Source of the DNA: WTKD01 sp965243525
GTDB taxonomy: Bacteria > Spirochaetota > Spirochaetia > WTKD01
Length of the DNA stretch: 64,000 nt
Assembly: GCA_965243525.1 (NCBI GenBank)
Contig: OZ251568.1
Span: 806,001-870,000 of the forward strand
Direction of reading: 5' to 3'
A program made the position numbers and the translations under genes. Under the pieces are notes generated by a model, which was given only the letters and a program-made list of their open reading frames with translations, made no database searches and was not told the origin of the DNA. Below, in pieces: positions 26,276-34,680 of the stretch. Position 1 is the stretch's first letter. Each line of letters opens with the position of its first letter.

Positions 26276-26302
26276 TCAGTGTATTTTGCTGTTGGGTTTG
26301 GA

Positions 26303-28234
26303 TTACTGCCAGGTAAGTCGTGGCCATTCACCGAGATTCATCCGCCAAATGCCTTCAGTTCCATCAGCATTAGTACCGACGAAATCCCATATTTCGTTCT
26401 CCGGTGTGTCTGGGTCATCAACAGTAGGAAAAATAGTCTGACTAATTAATGGGTAGCTCTGACCATTTCCTGTGCGCACGACACCATCTACAGTATAATA
26501 TGCAGTGAATCCAGGTTCATTAGGATTACTCCCGACTCCTTTTTGTGTCCCAGTCGTGCTTGCATCAAAATAACTGCTAGCGATGGAAATATTTGGAGAG
26601 TGGACATAGCCCACTAGTCCACCAATATTGTTTCCTGTTTTTGGTACTTCTCCAGTCGCATAACTGGTGGCAACAGGGCCATTATTCCATCCTACCAGAG
26701 CACCGACATCATTATTTCCGTGCACATCTCCAGTCGCATAGCTGTTTCTTACCTCACCACTGGACAGTCCTACCAGGCCACCAACCTCATCATTTCCACG
26801 CACAGTTCCAGTCGCATAACTAGTAACGATGAGACCGCCGAGACCCCCTACCAGACCACCAACCTCATTAGTTCCACTCACATCCCCAGTCGCATAACTA
26901 GCAGCAACGCCAGTGACTCCCTGACTTCCTCCACTAAGTCCACCAACGGCATTAATTCCTTTCACATGCCCTCCTTTGACAGCGATTCGTTCTACGTGAC
27001 CGCCATTGGATCCTACAAGTCCTCCTACAGCGTTTCTCCCTATTATGCTGGGGCTGTTTACGTTTCCGTCTGCAAGTTCAAGGATGAGATTACGAACTAT
27101 TCCTTCAGACAGATCCGGTGCAGAAAAGCCTACAGTTGTTATAGATCCAAAAAACCCTATAAAATCTTCATTTTCTTTTGCGATTTTCAGATTGCTGATC
27201 GTTTTGTCATTGCCTTCAAAGACTCCACTGAATGCCCTTCCTTGATAACCATCGGTAGCACTATTTGTATCTGGAGCAATCGGAGTGTGCTCACCATGTA
27301 GGGCAAGATCGTTGACAAGGATGTATTTCAACGTGGGGTTTGCAGTGATGTAGGCAAAATTATCCTGTCCATAAACGGGAATCGTATCTTCTGGAAGATC
27401 GCGAGTTGTCGCCATTGTTGAATCATAGCGTGAGACCACAATGTCATAGCTGTGTTCTTCGTCGTTGTTTTTGATCGTGATTTGTAAGGCAGGATCTGCC
27501 AAAAATGTCTGAATGAGTAAATTTACCGTTGGACCGGAGTGTTCGACGCCTTGGAACACCGCTTGTGCGCCTGGAGCAATCGTGATGGTCAGCTCATGAT
27601 CTGTTGTATAGCCTATGTCTGGAATGATCGCCTCGATGCGATCATCGGTGATATCTGCATACACAGAAAATAATTCTTGTGTATTGGTGTAATGGACATC
27701 AGTCAAAGCAGGAAAAACAACTCTGCGAACCTTCACAGCATCTAGTGGTGGTGTTGAGGTTGGAGATTCCGATCCTGATGATCCCGATCCTGATGTTCCT
27801 GGCGCTGATTCCGATCCTGATGTTCCTGGCGCTGATCCCGATCCTGATGTTCCTGGCGTTGATTCCGATCCTGATGTTCCTGGCGCTGATTCCGATCCTG
27901 ATGTTCCTGGCGCTGATTCCGATCCTGATGTTCCTGGCGCTGATCCCGATCCTGATGTTCCTGGCGTTGATTCCGATCCTGATGTTCCTGGCGCTGATTC
28001 CGATCCTGATGTTCCTGGCGCTGATTCCGATCCTGATGTTCCTGGCGCTGATTCCGATCCTGATGATCCCAATCCTGATTCCGTTCCTGATTCCGATCCT
28101 GATGATCCCGATCCTGATGATCCCGATCCTGATGATCCCGATCCTGGTGTTAGGGCTTCTCCCTTTTGAGTACCTGCCTCTCCACAGCTGATGAGACCCA
28201 GCCCAAGAAAGAATATGACTACAATCCGGTGCAT
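26303..28234 (-). CDS. Surface lipoprotein with 27-bp tandem repeats and GLUG repeats
   Basis: A 643-residue exported protein. MHRIVVIFFLGLGLISC is a lipoprotein signal peptide with the lipid-attachment Cys at residue 17. Then comes a Ser/Gly/Pro-rich linker of about 130 residues made largely of ten SGS(E/G)S(A/T)PGT units, a beta-rich domain (LTITIAPGAQAVFQG, KNNDEEHSYDIVVSRYDS) resembling cadherin-like or Sus-type modules, and a C-terminal GLUG region in which VGGLVG recurs with NSYATGDV or SYATG. GLUG repeats are known in secreted adhesins and M26 peptidases and likely fold as a beta-helix. It is probably exposed at the cell surface on a flexible stalk. GGAG six bases before the ATG at 28234 sets the start; the frame is open 4 codons more. 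Confidence 0.88.
   Translation of the reverse strand: MHRIVVIFFLGLGLISCGEAGTQKGEALTPGSGSSGSGSSGSGSSGSESGTESGLGSSGSESAPGTSGSESAPGTSGSESAPGTSGSESTPGTSGSGSAPGTSGSESAPGTSGSESAPGTSGSESTPGTSGSGSAPGTSGSESAPGTSGSGSSGSESPTSTPPLDAVKVRRVVFPALTDVHYTNTQELFSVYADITDDRIEAIIPDIGYTTDHELTITIAPGAQAVFQGVEHSGPTVNLLIQTFLADPALQITIKNNDEEHSYDIVVSRYDSTMATTRDLPEDTIPVYGQDNFAYITANPTLKYILVNDLALHGEHTPIAPDTNSATDGYQGRAFSGVFEGNDKTISNLKIAKENEDFIGFFGSITTVGFSAPDLSEGIVRNLILELADGNVNSPSIIGRNAVGGLVGSNGGHVERIAVKGGHVKGINAVGGLSGGSQGVTGVAASYATGDVSGTNEVGGLVGGLGGLIVTSYATGTVRGNDEVGGLVGLSSGEVRNSYATGDVHGNNDVGALVGWNNGPVATSYATGEVPKTGNNIGGLVGYVHSPNISIASSYFDASTTGTQKGVGSNPNEPGFTAYYTVDGVVRTGNGQSYPLISQTIFPTVDDPDTPENEIWDFVGTNADGTEGIWRMNLGEWPRLTWQ
27767..28147 (-). 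repeat. Tandem repeats (27-bp units, 108-bp super-repeat; 15-bp units)
   Basis: GTTCCTGGCG recurs ten times from 27795 to 28038 at exact 27-base intervals, encoding the nonapeptide SGSESAPGT. Small variants (E/G and A/T) show that units 2-5 and 6-9 are copies of one four-unit, 108-bp block. Beyond 28066 the array changes to a shorter GATGATCCCGATCCT (15-base) repeat. All periods are multiples of three, so copy-number change alters stalk length without breaking the frame. Confidence 0.92.
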
Positions 28235-28382
28235 ACAAAACTCCATGTATATATAATTTATACATATACTATACTATAGTGGGAATTTTGGGAATATATG
28301 TGCAGGAGATATTGATCTCTCGATAAACTTGAAGCGTGGAACGCAAGCTAATGCCAGCCGGTGTGCAGCCTTGATCAATCCA

Positions 28383-28454
28383 GGACCGAATTGAGTTATA
28401 CTCAAGACACACATCTTCTCAAACTTCTTGCGTGGATTTTTGCAAAGATTATGC
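28383..28454 (+). repeat. Direct repeat copy 2 flanking the lipoprotein gene
   Basis: Partner of 26138-26206; see that entry. Together with the promoter region of the lipoprotein gene it occupies most of the 236 bases between that gene and the stop of the response-regulator gene at 28471. Confidence 0.85.
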
Positions 28455-28470
28455 AGGAAGCACGATAACT

Positions 28471-29817
28471 CTAATCTAAATGATAATCGTTAATTTTTTT
28501 ATGGAGTGTTTTTCGACCAATCCCCAAGATTTCTGCAGTGCGGCTTTTGTTTCCGGACTGAGCACGCAACGTGCCTCGAATCATTTCTCTCTCAGCATCA
28601 GCTAGGGTGCTCCCTATTTGCAGTTTGATCGTTGAGTTTTCTAAATCACGGTGGATGTGCGCAGGAAGATCATCAGATTCAATCACACTCCCTTTACATA
28701 AAACCACGGCTGACTCGACGCAATTACGAAGCTCTCGAATATTTCCTGGCCAATGATATTCCTCCAGGAGCTTTCTCGCCTTGTAATCAATGCCTTCTAT
28801 GTTTTTCTTATTTTCCTGAGCGCAAATTGCAAGAAAATGTGCAGTAAGAAGAGGGATATCCTCACGACGTTCACGCAGAGGCGGCACATTGATATGCACC
28901 ACATTGAGTCGATAAAACAAATCTTCGCGAAACTGCCCTGTTTGAATTTCCTCATGCAAATTGCGATTTGTTGCAGAAATAACACGAACATCAACATTGA
29001 GCGTTTTCTCGCCACCAACTCGCTCGAATGCCTTTTCTTGCAAGACTCGAAGAATTTTTATCTGTGTATTTTGATCTATCTCTCCTATCTCATCAAGAAA
29101 TATAGTTCCCCCATCAGCAAGTTCAAATCGCCCCTTCTTTTGCTGAATTGCACCAGTGAATGCCCCTTTTTCATGACCAAACAATTCACTTTCGAGAAGA
29201 TGCTCACTCAATGCAGCACAATGCACCTTTATAAATGGATCATTCTTTCGCGGCGATTGCATGTGGAGGGCATTTGCAACCTCTTCTTTTCCAACTCCGC
29301 TCTCACCGGTAATCAATACTGCAGCACGCGTGGGAGCAATCTGTTGGATTGATGCAAGAATTTGTTGCATATGGGAGCTTTTTCCGATAATGGTATGCTC
29401 GCTTTTTTGTTGTGTAAGCTCATGCTGCAAGATTTGATTTTCTCTAATCGTTTTGCGAAACGCCAAGGCACGTCGAATAATGAGCGAAAGTCGTTCAAGA
29501 TTAATGGGTTTTGTTGCAAAATCATAGGCGCCATTCTGCATTGCCTGCACAGCAACCTCAACACTGCCAAACCCCGTTAATATTATCACTGGAATAAGCG
29601 GATAGTTTTGGAGTATCCGTTTGAGCAATTTTTCCCCCGACATGCGCGGCATTTTTAAATCAGATATAACAATGTCGATATCTTCAACCGCAAGGATATC
29701 CACCGCCTCTTGTCCATCGCTCGCCTCTAATACCTTGTATTGCTCAAGAGATAATGCATCGGCGATTCCAGAGCGAATATTTTTTTCATCGTCGACAACG
29801 AGAATATTAACGTCCAT
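28471..29817 (-). CDS. Sigma-54-dependent response regulator, NtrC/AtoC family (AtcR-like)
   Basis: A 448-residue activator. Residues 1-120 are a receiver domain (LVVDDEKNIRSGI, phosphoacceptor Asp in VISDLKMPRMSG). Residues about 145-380 are the AAA+ domain with GESGVGKEEVA (Walker A), the sigma-54 contact loop GAFTGA and GGTIFLDEIGE (Walker B). The C-terminus is a Fis-type helix-turn-helix (NKSRTAEILGIGRKTLHKKI). It should drive open-complex formation at -24/-12 promoters; one such promoter is present at 52691. It overlaps its kinase by 11 bases. Together with murG, cvpA and a holB-like gene this order recalls Treponema, where the pair is called AtcS/AtcR; that equivalence is from memory. 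Confidence 0.95.
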   Translation of the reverse strand: MDVNILVVDDEKNIRSGIADALSLEQYKVLEASDGQEAVDILAVEDIDIVISDLKMPRMSGEKLLKRILQNYPLIPVIILTGFGSVEVAVQAMQNGAYDFATKPINLERLSLIIRRALAFRKTIRENQILQHELTQQKSEHTIIGKSSHMQQILASIQQIAPTRAAVLITGESGVGKEEVANALHMQSPRKNDPFIKVHCAALSEHLLESELFGHEKGAFTGAIQQKKGRFELADGGTIFLDEIGEIDQNTQIKILRVLQEKAFERVGGEKTLNVDVRVISATNRNLHEEIQTGQFREDLFYRLNVVHINVPPLRERREDIPLLTAHFLAICAQENKKNIEGIDYKARKLLEEYHWPGNIRELRNCVESAVVLCKGSVIESDDLPAHIHRDLENSTIKLQIGSTLADAEREMIRGTLRAQSGNKSRTAEILGIGRKTLHKKINDYHLD

Positions 29818-31039
29818 TTTCTTCCTTAGTAATTAATGCCTGTTCTGATTGCTCAATAGGAAATGAGAGCGTTATCGTCGTTCCCTTTCCTTTCTTTGAA
29901 GTTATAGCAATATCACCCCCGTGATCCTTGATAACCTTGTACACCATGGTGAGTCCAAGTCCATTACCATATGACTTCGTCGTATAAAAAGGTTGGAATA
30001 TCGTTCCTATTTTTTCGGATTCAATGCCAACTCCGTTGTCCTTAATCACGACCATAATGACAGAATTCTTTTTCCGGGTGCGTATTTCAAGAATCGGATT
30101 TTTTTTGTCCATTGCCGCTATGGCATTTTTGATAATGTTTAACAAAGACTGCTTGATATATCGCGCATCAACAACAACCTCAGGCATATCTTCTTCAAGA
30201 TTTCGGTATACGCTAATGCCATGCTCTTTGAGTTCAAACCGAACAAACGTAAGAACATCGTTGATGATCTCATTGATCGCTTGTTTGGTGGGTTTTATGT
30301 CCACGGGGCGCACTGCGAACAAAAAATCAACGATTATACTGTTCAATCGGTTCACTTCCTCATCAATCACCGAAAGATGTTTTTCCATTTCATCTGCTTG
30401 GACAACATCCTTAATCGCTAATTTTCGTTGCATCAATTGGACATGGATGCTCATCGAAGCAAGTGGATTTTTCACCTCATGTGCAACTCCCGCGGTCAAA
30501 GTCGTCAAAGAAGCAAGATGCTCAGCCTGATGCAGCTTCACTTCGCGTTTTCTCCGTTCAGTGATATCGGTGATGATGATCACAGTCCCTACCACTCGCC
30601 CCTGTTTTACCAAGGGCAATCCATTAATGGTGATGATCTTCATCCCAATACGTTCATCGCTGATGCTGAACTCTTTATCTTTGATTTTGTTTTCTTGCCT
30701 TAGATTCTCGTATAAAAAATCACACACATCCCCGTCGTGGATACTATCCCAAACCAAACCATGGAGTTTCTGTTCCATTGGAATAAGTCGATAGGTAGGT
30801 GTGTTCACAAAACTAACGGTGTAATCATCTTTCAAGACGATAACCCCTTCAACAAGAGAGTTAAGAACCATCTTAAATTGATCATTCTCTTCTGACGTAT
30901 GGATGATAAGAGCACTCAGTTGCTCCTTATCCACACGATGCACATTGCGAATAACCTTTGGTATAAAATCTCGATCAACAATGGACAAGACCGTAGACCC
31001 CCTCGACAGCGCTCCGTGGATTGATATTTCTCTGTTCAA
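29807..31039 (-). CDS. Cytosolic sensor histidine kinase (NtrB/AtcS-like)
   Basis: Up to 410 residues, no membrane segment, so it senses an internal signal. A PAS domain spans about residues 55-165 (VLNSLVEGVIVLKDDYTVSFVN), followed by the dimerisation helix with phosphoacceptor His in GVAHEVKNPLASMS, and an ATPase domain with LLNIIKNAIAAMD (N box), IKDNGVGIE (G1) and GNGLGLTMVYKVIKDHGG (G2). It should phosphorylate the NtrC-type regulator encoded next. The start is uncertain: the longest frame begins at TTG 31039, overlapping holB by 65 bases, whereas a TTG at 30988 has GGGGG nine bases upstream and overlaps by only 14. The first 50 residues show no domain. Confidence 0.93.
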   Translation of the reverse strand: MNREISIHGALSRGSTVLSIVDRDFIPKVIRNVHRVDKEQLSALIIHTSEENDQFKMVLNSLVEGVIVLKDDYTVSFVNTPTYRLIPMEQKLHGLVWDSIHDGDVCDFLYENLRQENKIKDKEFSISDERIGMKIITINGLPLVKQGRVVGTVIIITDITERRKREVKLHQAEHLASLTTLTAGVAHEVKNPLASMSIHVQLMQRKLAIKDVVQADEMEKHLSVIDEEVNRLNSIIVDFLFAVRPVDIKPTKQAINEIINDVLTFVRFELKEHGISVYRNLEEDMPEVVVDARYIKQSLLNIIKNAIAAMDKKNPILEIRTRKKNSVIMVVIKDNGVGIESEKIGTIFQPFYTTKSYGNGLGLTMVYKVIKDHGGDIAITSKKGKGTTITLSFPIEQSEQALITKEENGR

Positions 31040-32153
31040 TGTTCATCAATGCGTCTTTGCATGCATAGACAATACGTCGCCTCTTGGAATATCCAGAAAT
31101 CTGACTCGTTAAACGAGGCAATGCTTTCAAAAACAATATCATTATTCGTTTCTCTCCATCTCCCGGACATGTCTGCACTATCTGCCAGAATGTGTTATCA
31201 CTGGCATTAGCTTGCAAACTATTCAAAAATTCCACACACAAGCGTTCCGCCATGGAAGTTTCATCAGCCCTCTGTAATAATATATCCAAAGATGTTGCTT
31301 TTTTTCCAAAATATCGCTCACACACAGCAGCTTGTTCCTCAGAACTGCGCACCGGAAGATAGAACCACTGAAATCGCGATGCAAAATTTTTGGCATGCTG
31401 CGGTTTTGTCGTAGAAGTCGCTATAATGGTGAGACTTGCTGGCGGTTCTTCCAAAAACTTTAGTAAACTGTGCATCACTGTCAAAGAATACTGGTGTATA
31501 TTTTCAAGAATGAGCACCTTCATTCCTCGCTCATTGCCAAATTGACAATATTCCTGGATATTTCGCATGGAATCAATGTCAGGAAGGTGATACGAAGTCA
31601 ATTGCTCAATCAGTTCTGTTATTTTCTTATAGGAAATCGAAAATGGCGAAGATAAATCGGTGTGCAAACATTCAAATAATGGGCCATACAAGGGCGCAAC
31701 TTGTTTTCTTTTTTTATCTGAAAGCAATACCTCATCAAAACGTTTCAAAAAGATCGCAAGACGTCGAAGAAACATTTTTTTTGCTATCAATTCTTGATGA
31801 TTCCCTGTCTGATCAGGTTCATCTGTCTTTTGTGATGGTGACCCTTGCGTTTCTCTCCGTTGAGATGATTCGAGCATATGAAGAAAATAATGAATGTCGC
31901 CGACAGAAGTTCGTGGACCCATGACCATCAGTTCATTGGTTTCCAACAGCGAATGACGTCTGCAGCATTGGCACGTGCAATCAGATACACCATCCTGTTC
32001 GCACAACAATACACGAGCAGATTCAAGCGCCAAACTCATGCGCCCTGTCAACCCTGCCCCGGCAAGCACCATGCTTTTAGGCCATTCTTGCTTTTCCTTA
32101 TACGCGCACAATCGTGCAATCAATGATTCGTATCCAATAATATGTCTAAACAT
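30975..32153 (-). CDS. DNA polymerase III delta-prime-like protein (HolB-like)
   Basis: A 392-residue protein starting MFRHIIGYESLIARL, the usual beginning of clamp-loader delta-prime. LLKFLEEPPASLTIIATSTT and the later NFASRFQ echo the conserved LLKxLEEPP and SRC motifs (Ser-Arg kept, Cys replaced by Phe). The nucleotide loop GAGLTGRMSLALESAR is degenerate, as expected for delta-prime, which does not hydrolyse ATP. Four cysteines in DCTCQCCRR resemble the zinc module. An internal polar insertion lies at about residues 100-130. It would load the sliding clamp during replication. Start is ATG 32153 rather than TTG 32162, by homology. Overlaps cvpA by 8 bases. Confidence 0.72.
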   Translation of the reverse strand: MFRHIIGYESLIARLCAYKEKQEWPKSMVLAGAGLTGRMSLALESARVLLCEQDGVSDCTCQCCRRHSLLETNELMVMGPRTSVGDIHYFLHMLESSQRRETQGSPSQKTDEPDQTGNHQELIAKKMFLRRLAIFLKRFDEVLLSDKKRKQVAPLYGPLFECLHTDLSSPFSISYKKITELIEQLTSYHLPDIDSMRNIQEYCQFGNERGMKVLILENIHQYSLTVMHSLLKFLEEPPASLTIIATSTTKPQHAKNFASRFQWFYLPVRSSEEQAAVCERYFGKKATSLDILLQRADETSMAERLCVEFLNSLQANASDNTFWQIVQTCPGDGEKRIMILFLKALPRLTSQISGYSKRRRIVYACKDALMNIEQRNINPRSAVEGVYGLVHC

Positions 32154-32625
32154 ACACGTCAATATTCCACAGCTTCAGTACAAAAGGAAGTAGCGGTTTT
32201 AATAAATTATAGGTAATACTACTTTCCAACACGTCTGTAAGAATAATATAAGGCTGAATCAAGAGTAAAACAAGAATTGCATATGCAATAATGACGACTT
32301 CGACAATACCAATCCCCACCCCGAGCACACGATCTACTCCAGTCAACGTTTCATTGGTATCAACCCATTCACTCAATACATTCCCAACAAGTCGCAATAT
32401 AAGGTATGTTATGACAAAAATAATAATAAAACTTACTAAATTGGTATTCTGAAATGAGCTGCGGTCAACGATAAACTGCGCAAGCCATGGCGAAAAAATA
32501 AATGCGCTGAGTAGCCCAATCAACAGTGAACCAAATCCAAAAATCTCTCTCACCAATCCGCGCATGCCTGCCCGGATGATGATTAAAATACCAATAACTA
32601 GCATGCATATATCAAGTAAATTCAA
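32146..32625 (-). CDS. CvpA-family membrane protein
   Basis: A 159-residue protein with four hydrophobic segments. The first, LDICMLVIGILIIIRAGMRGLVREIFGFGSLL, holds the family's conserved Arg/Gly-rich turn, and VDRVLGVGIGIVEVVIIAYAIL the second conserved segment. CvpA proteins are inner-membrane proteins of uncertain biochemical role, linked to envelope homeostasis in several bacteria. The start codon is TTG with AGAGG seven bases upstream. It lies between murG and holB-like genes, an order I recall from Treponema. Confidence 0.85.
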   Translation of the reverse strand: MNLLDICMLVIGILIIIRAGMRGLVREIFGFGSLLIGLLSAFIFSPWLAQFIVDRSSFQNTNLVSFIIIFVITYLILRLVGNVLSEWVDTNETLTGVDRVLGVGIGIVEVVIIAYAILVLLLIQPYIILTDVLESSITYNLLKPLLPFVLKLWNIDVYV

Positions 32626-32646
32626 TATCTTACCTCTTGTATAGGA

Positions 32647-33804
32647 TCATCCATGCTGCACATCTCGTTTTATTTTTAGATCTCTTCTATCCTGTATCGA
32701 CAGATTCCCTGTTTTAGCAACGGTTTTTATTAGTTCAGCAATACGCTGTGCCGCATCAGGCTTTGTGCAATCACGCATAGATTTTCGCATAGCATCATAT
32801 CCACTGGGGTCTTGGAGCACAGCTTGGATCGTTTCGTATAAGACCTGCGCATTGGGACGGATCAGCATTTTTGCTGCTCCTATCGACTCCATATGCTGCG
32901 CATTGTCAACTTGCTCGCCCCTGCTCACTGCACTGTGGAGGGGAATGAAAATTACTGGTGTTCCAATTGCCGCCAATTCATGCACCACAGATGCTCCTGC
33001 ACGACTGATGATCAAATCAGCATTGCTTAACACATCAATAAAACTCGTATCATAGTGTTCCATCGAGCTATAGTTTTTTGCAGTTCTTGATGGATGCCAA
33101 TTGCTTCCGTGTTGATGATAGACCTGCTTGCAAAATGAAAGATCATCAAGGAGTTCCATAACAAGTTCATTGATTTCCTGCGATCCAAGGCTACCCCCCA
33201 AAAACACGAGGATGGGATTCTTTCGTGGCGCTATGTCATCCCTGTTCTCTTGCTCCTGGGAAAAAAATTCTGATCTTACCGGCAGGCCGGTATAGACAAT
33301 CTTTGTTGTGTTCATCAAGCCTCGTGTTTGATTTTTCCATGATACGCAAACGATGCGAGAAAACATACTGTTTATACGCGTCGCCAACCCAAAGCTGACA
33401 TCTGATTCATGGCTTATAATCGGAATACGCAACAAAAACGCCGCACAGGTAACGGGAACGGTCACATAGCCCCCCTTTGAAAAAACAACAACGGGTTTTT
33501 GTCTTACCAGCATAAACAAGGCTTGGAATATTCCCCAGAAGACCTTGAACATATCCAATAGAAATCGAAACTTGTTATCTCTTCGCAGCTTTCCCGATGC
33601 AATACCATGATACGGGATGGTTGTTTTTTCTAAGATCGTACGTTCAATGCCGCTCTTGCTACCAATCCAGAGAATCCTCCATGTCGGTTCTAGCACATCC
33701 ACAACTGCCAATGCCGGATAGACATGCCCTCCGGTACCCCCGCCAGTGATAACAATTGTTGGGAGCTGATCTGTATCTTGGTTCTTTTGGTGGGTGTCCT
33801 GCAT
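32647..33804 (-). CDS. murG: Undecaprenyldiphospho-muramoylpentapeptide beta-N-acetylglucosaminyltransferase
   Basis: A 385-residue GT28 enzyme that adds GlcNAc to lipid I to give lipid II on the inner face of the membrane. VITGGGTGGHVYPALAV is the N-terminal G loop that contacts the lipid diphosphate, HESDVSFGLATR and FLGGSLGSQEINELV follow the family, and DLIISRAGASVVHELAAIGTPVIFIPL is the UDP-GlcNAc binding region. A 22-residue polar leader precedes the glycine loop, slightly longer than usual. Only a weak ribosome site (AGCGAG) is visible. It is the first gene of the five-gene minus-strand block and is divergent from the secreted protein gene at 33842. Confidence 0.96.
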   Translation of the reverse strand: MQDTHQKNQDTDQLPTIVITGGGTGGHVYPALAVVDVLEPTWRILWIGSKSGIERTILEKTTIPYHGIASGKLRRDNKFRFLLDMFKVFWGIFQALFMLVRQKPVVVFSKGGYVTVPVTCAAFLLRIPIISHESDVSFGLATRINSMFSRIVCVSWKNQTRGLMNTTKIVYTGLPVRSEFFSQEQENRDDIAPRKNPILVFLGGSLGSQEINELVMELLDDLSFCKQVYHQHGSNWHPSRTAKNYSSMEHYDTSFIDVLSNADLIISRAGASVVHELAAIGTPVIFIPLHSAVSRGEQVDNAQHMESIGAAKMLIRPNAQVLYETIQAVLQDPSGYDAMRKSMRDCTKPDAAQRIAELIKTVAKTGNLSIQDRRDLKIKRDVQHG

Positions 33805-33841
33805 ATTGACTCGCTAAGTTGCTACGTATAGAGTATAGGAT

Positions 33842-34594
33842 GTGCAATCAAAGGTCATCTTAATCGCCTTCTGCATCGTAATTTCTGTGCATGCACAAGA
33901 TGCCGTGTTGCCACATGTACTCCCTTCACAATCGCTAAACTATCGAAGTTTTATTCAACCAGAGAGCAACAAGTCAGAGTTGGTGCATGATGTACAGATT
34001 GAGCAGCTCGTTTTTGATTATGATGTGCAAATTGGTGCTGAAATCATTGTTCAGTTTAAAAAACCGCGCGACTATTCCATTGCAGACAGGACAGAAAACC
34101 TGCTGATTATTTCAAGCCTCATTGGGCTTGAATATTATTCTGCATCTCGAAAACAGTTTCGTCAGTTGGTGATGGATGCCTATTATTTTGAACCAAACAA
34201 ACCTGATGTCCCAATACCTCCTCCAGCATTTGTGGCAACCCCCGAAGACACCCTGTTTCATGTTGTCTTGGAGACCACCACATTTGGGAAAAACAAATTT
34301 ACCATACAAGGTAGCCATCAAAAAAATCGTTCCATACTGCAACTAAGCAATAGCGAGAAAGTACGTTGGAATTCCTTTCCGTTCATCAAGATTGCTGACC
34401 CACAACAATTCAGAACCTTGTTTTTTATAGAAGAACAGGATACGACAATTACCCTATACGGATTTACTGGGGTGAAAAATAAACTTCTTGAACCATCAAA
34501 CAAAATTGCTCCTAAAAAAAGAATCGCTAAGAGCTTGACTAATCGGCTCATAGCATTAACATCATGGGTGTATACTCAGTTAATGAAGAACTAG
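33842..34594 (+). CDS. Secreted hypothetical protein (250 aa)
   Basis: A signal peptide (MQSKVILIAFCIVISVHAQ) precedes a mature protein of about 230 residues that should lie in the periplasm or outer envelope. The mature part is mixed alpha/beta with conserved-looking blocks VLPSQSLNYRSFIQPESNKSELVHDV and LLIISSLIGLEYYSASRKQFRQLVMDAYY; the last 30 residues are basic with a hydrophobic helix. I do not recognise a characterised family, though similar secreted proteins occur in treponemes. Start is GTG at 33842, because the ATG two bases earlier hits a stop after seven codons. TTGACT (33806-33811) and TAGAGT (33829-33834) could drive a very short leader. Confidence 0.75.
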   Translation: MQSKVILIAFCIVISVHAQDAVLPHVLPSQSLNYRSFIQPESNKSELVHDVQIEQLVFDYDVQIGAEIIVQFKKPRDYSIADRTENLLIISSLIGLEYYSASRKQFRQLVMDAYYFEPNKPDVPIPPPAFVATPEDTLFHVVLETTTFGKNKFTIQGSHQKNRSILQLSNSEKVRWNSFPFIKIADPQQFRTLFFIEEQDTTITLYGFTGVKNKLLEPSNKIAPKKRIAKSLTNRLIALTSWVYTQLMKN

Positions 34595-34680
34595 AAACCG
34601 GGGGTGATGTCAACACTACTTTAGAAGTATAGTAACAGCAAGAAAAAACTAAAAAATTAAAAAAAGGAATTAATTTATAG

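Larger units (their letters stand above)
25948..26302. repeat. Repeat-bearing spacer downstream of lysC
   Basis: No gene is supported. Two 29-bp direct repeats, 26008-26036 and 26063-26091, both start CTCTCACTTGA and end GATCGAAGTGTG with three mismatches and a 55-base period; a related GGATCGAATTG occurs 60 bases on and begins the longer direct repeat at 26138. CTCTCACTTGAGAG in the second copy is self-complementary. The units are too few and degenerate for a CRISPR array. Confidence 0.65.

Noticed and set aside
27679..28265. Long open frames on the plus strand (27679-28191) and in another minus frame (27699-28265) across the lipoprotein repeats
   Set aside because: They exist only because a 27-bp repeat without stops is open in several frames; the peptides are monotonous repeats without start signals.
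26138..28454. Composite transposon or insertion sequence around the lipoprotein gene
   Set aside because: The flanking copies are direct repeats without inverted ends, and no transposase or integrase gene is present.
31965..31979. TTGGCACGTGCAATC as a second sigma-54 promoter
   Set aside because: The spacing to the -12 GC is wrong and the site lies inside the holB-like coding region.
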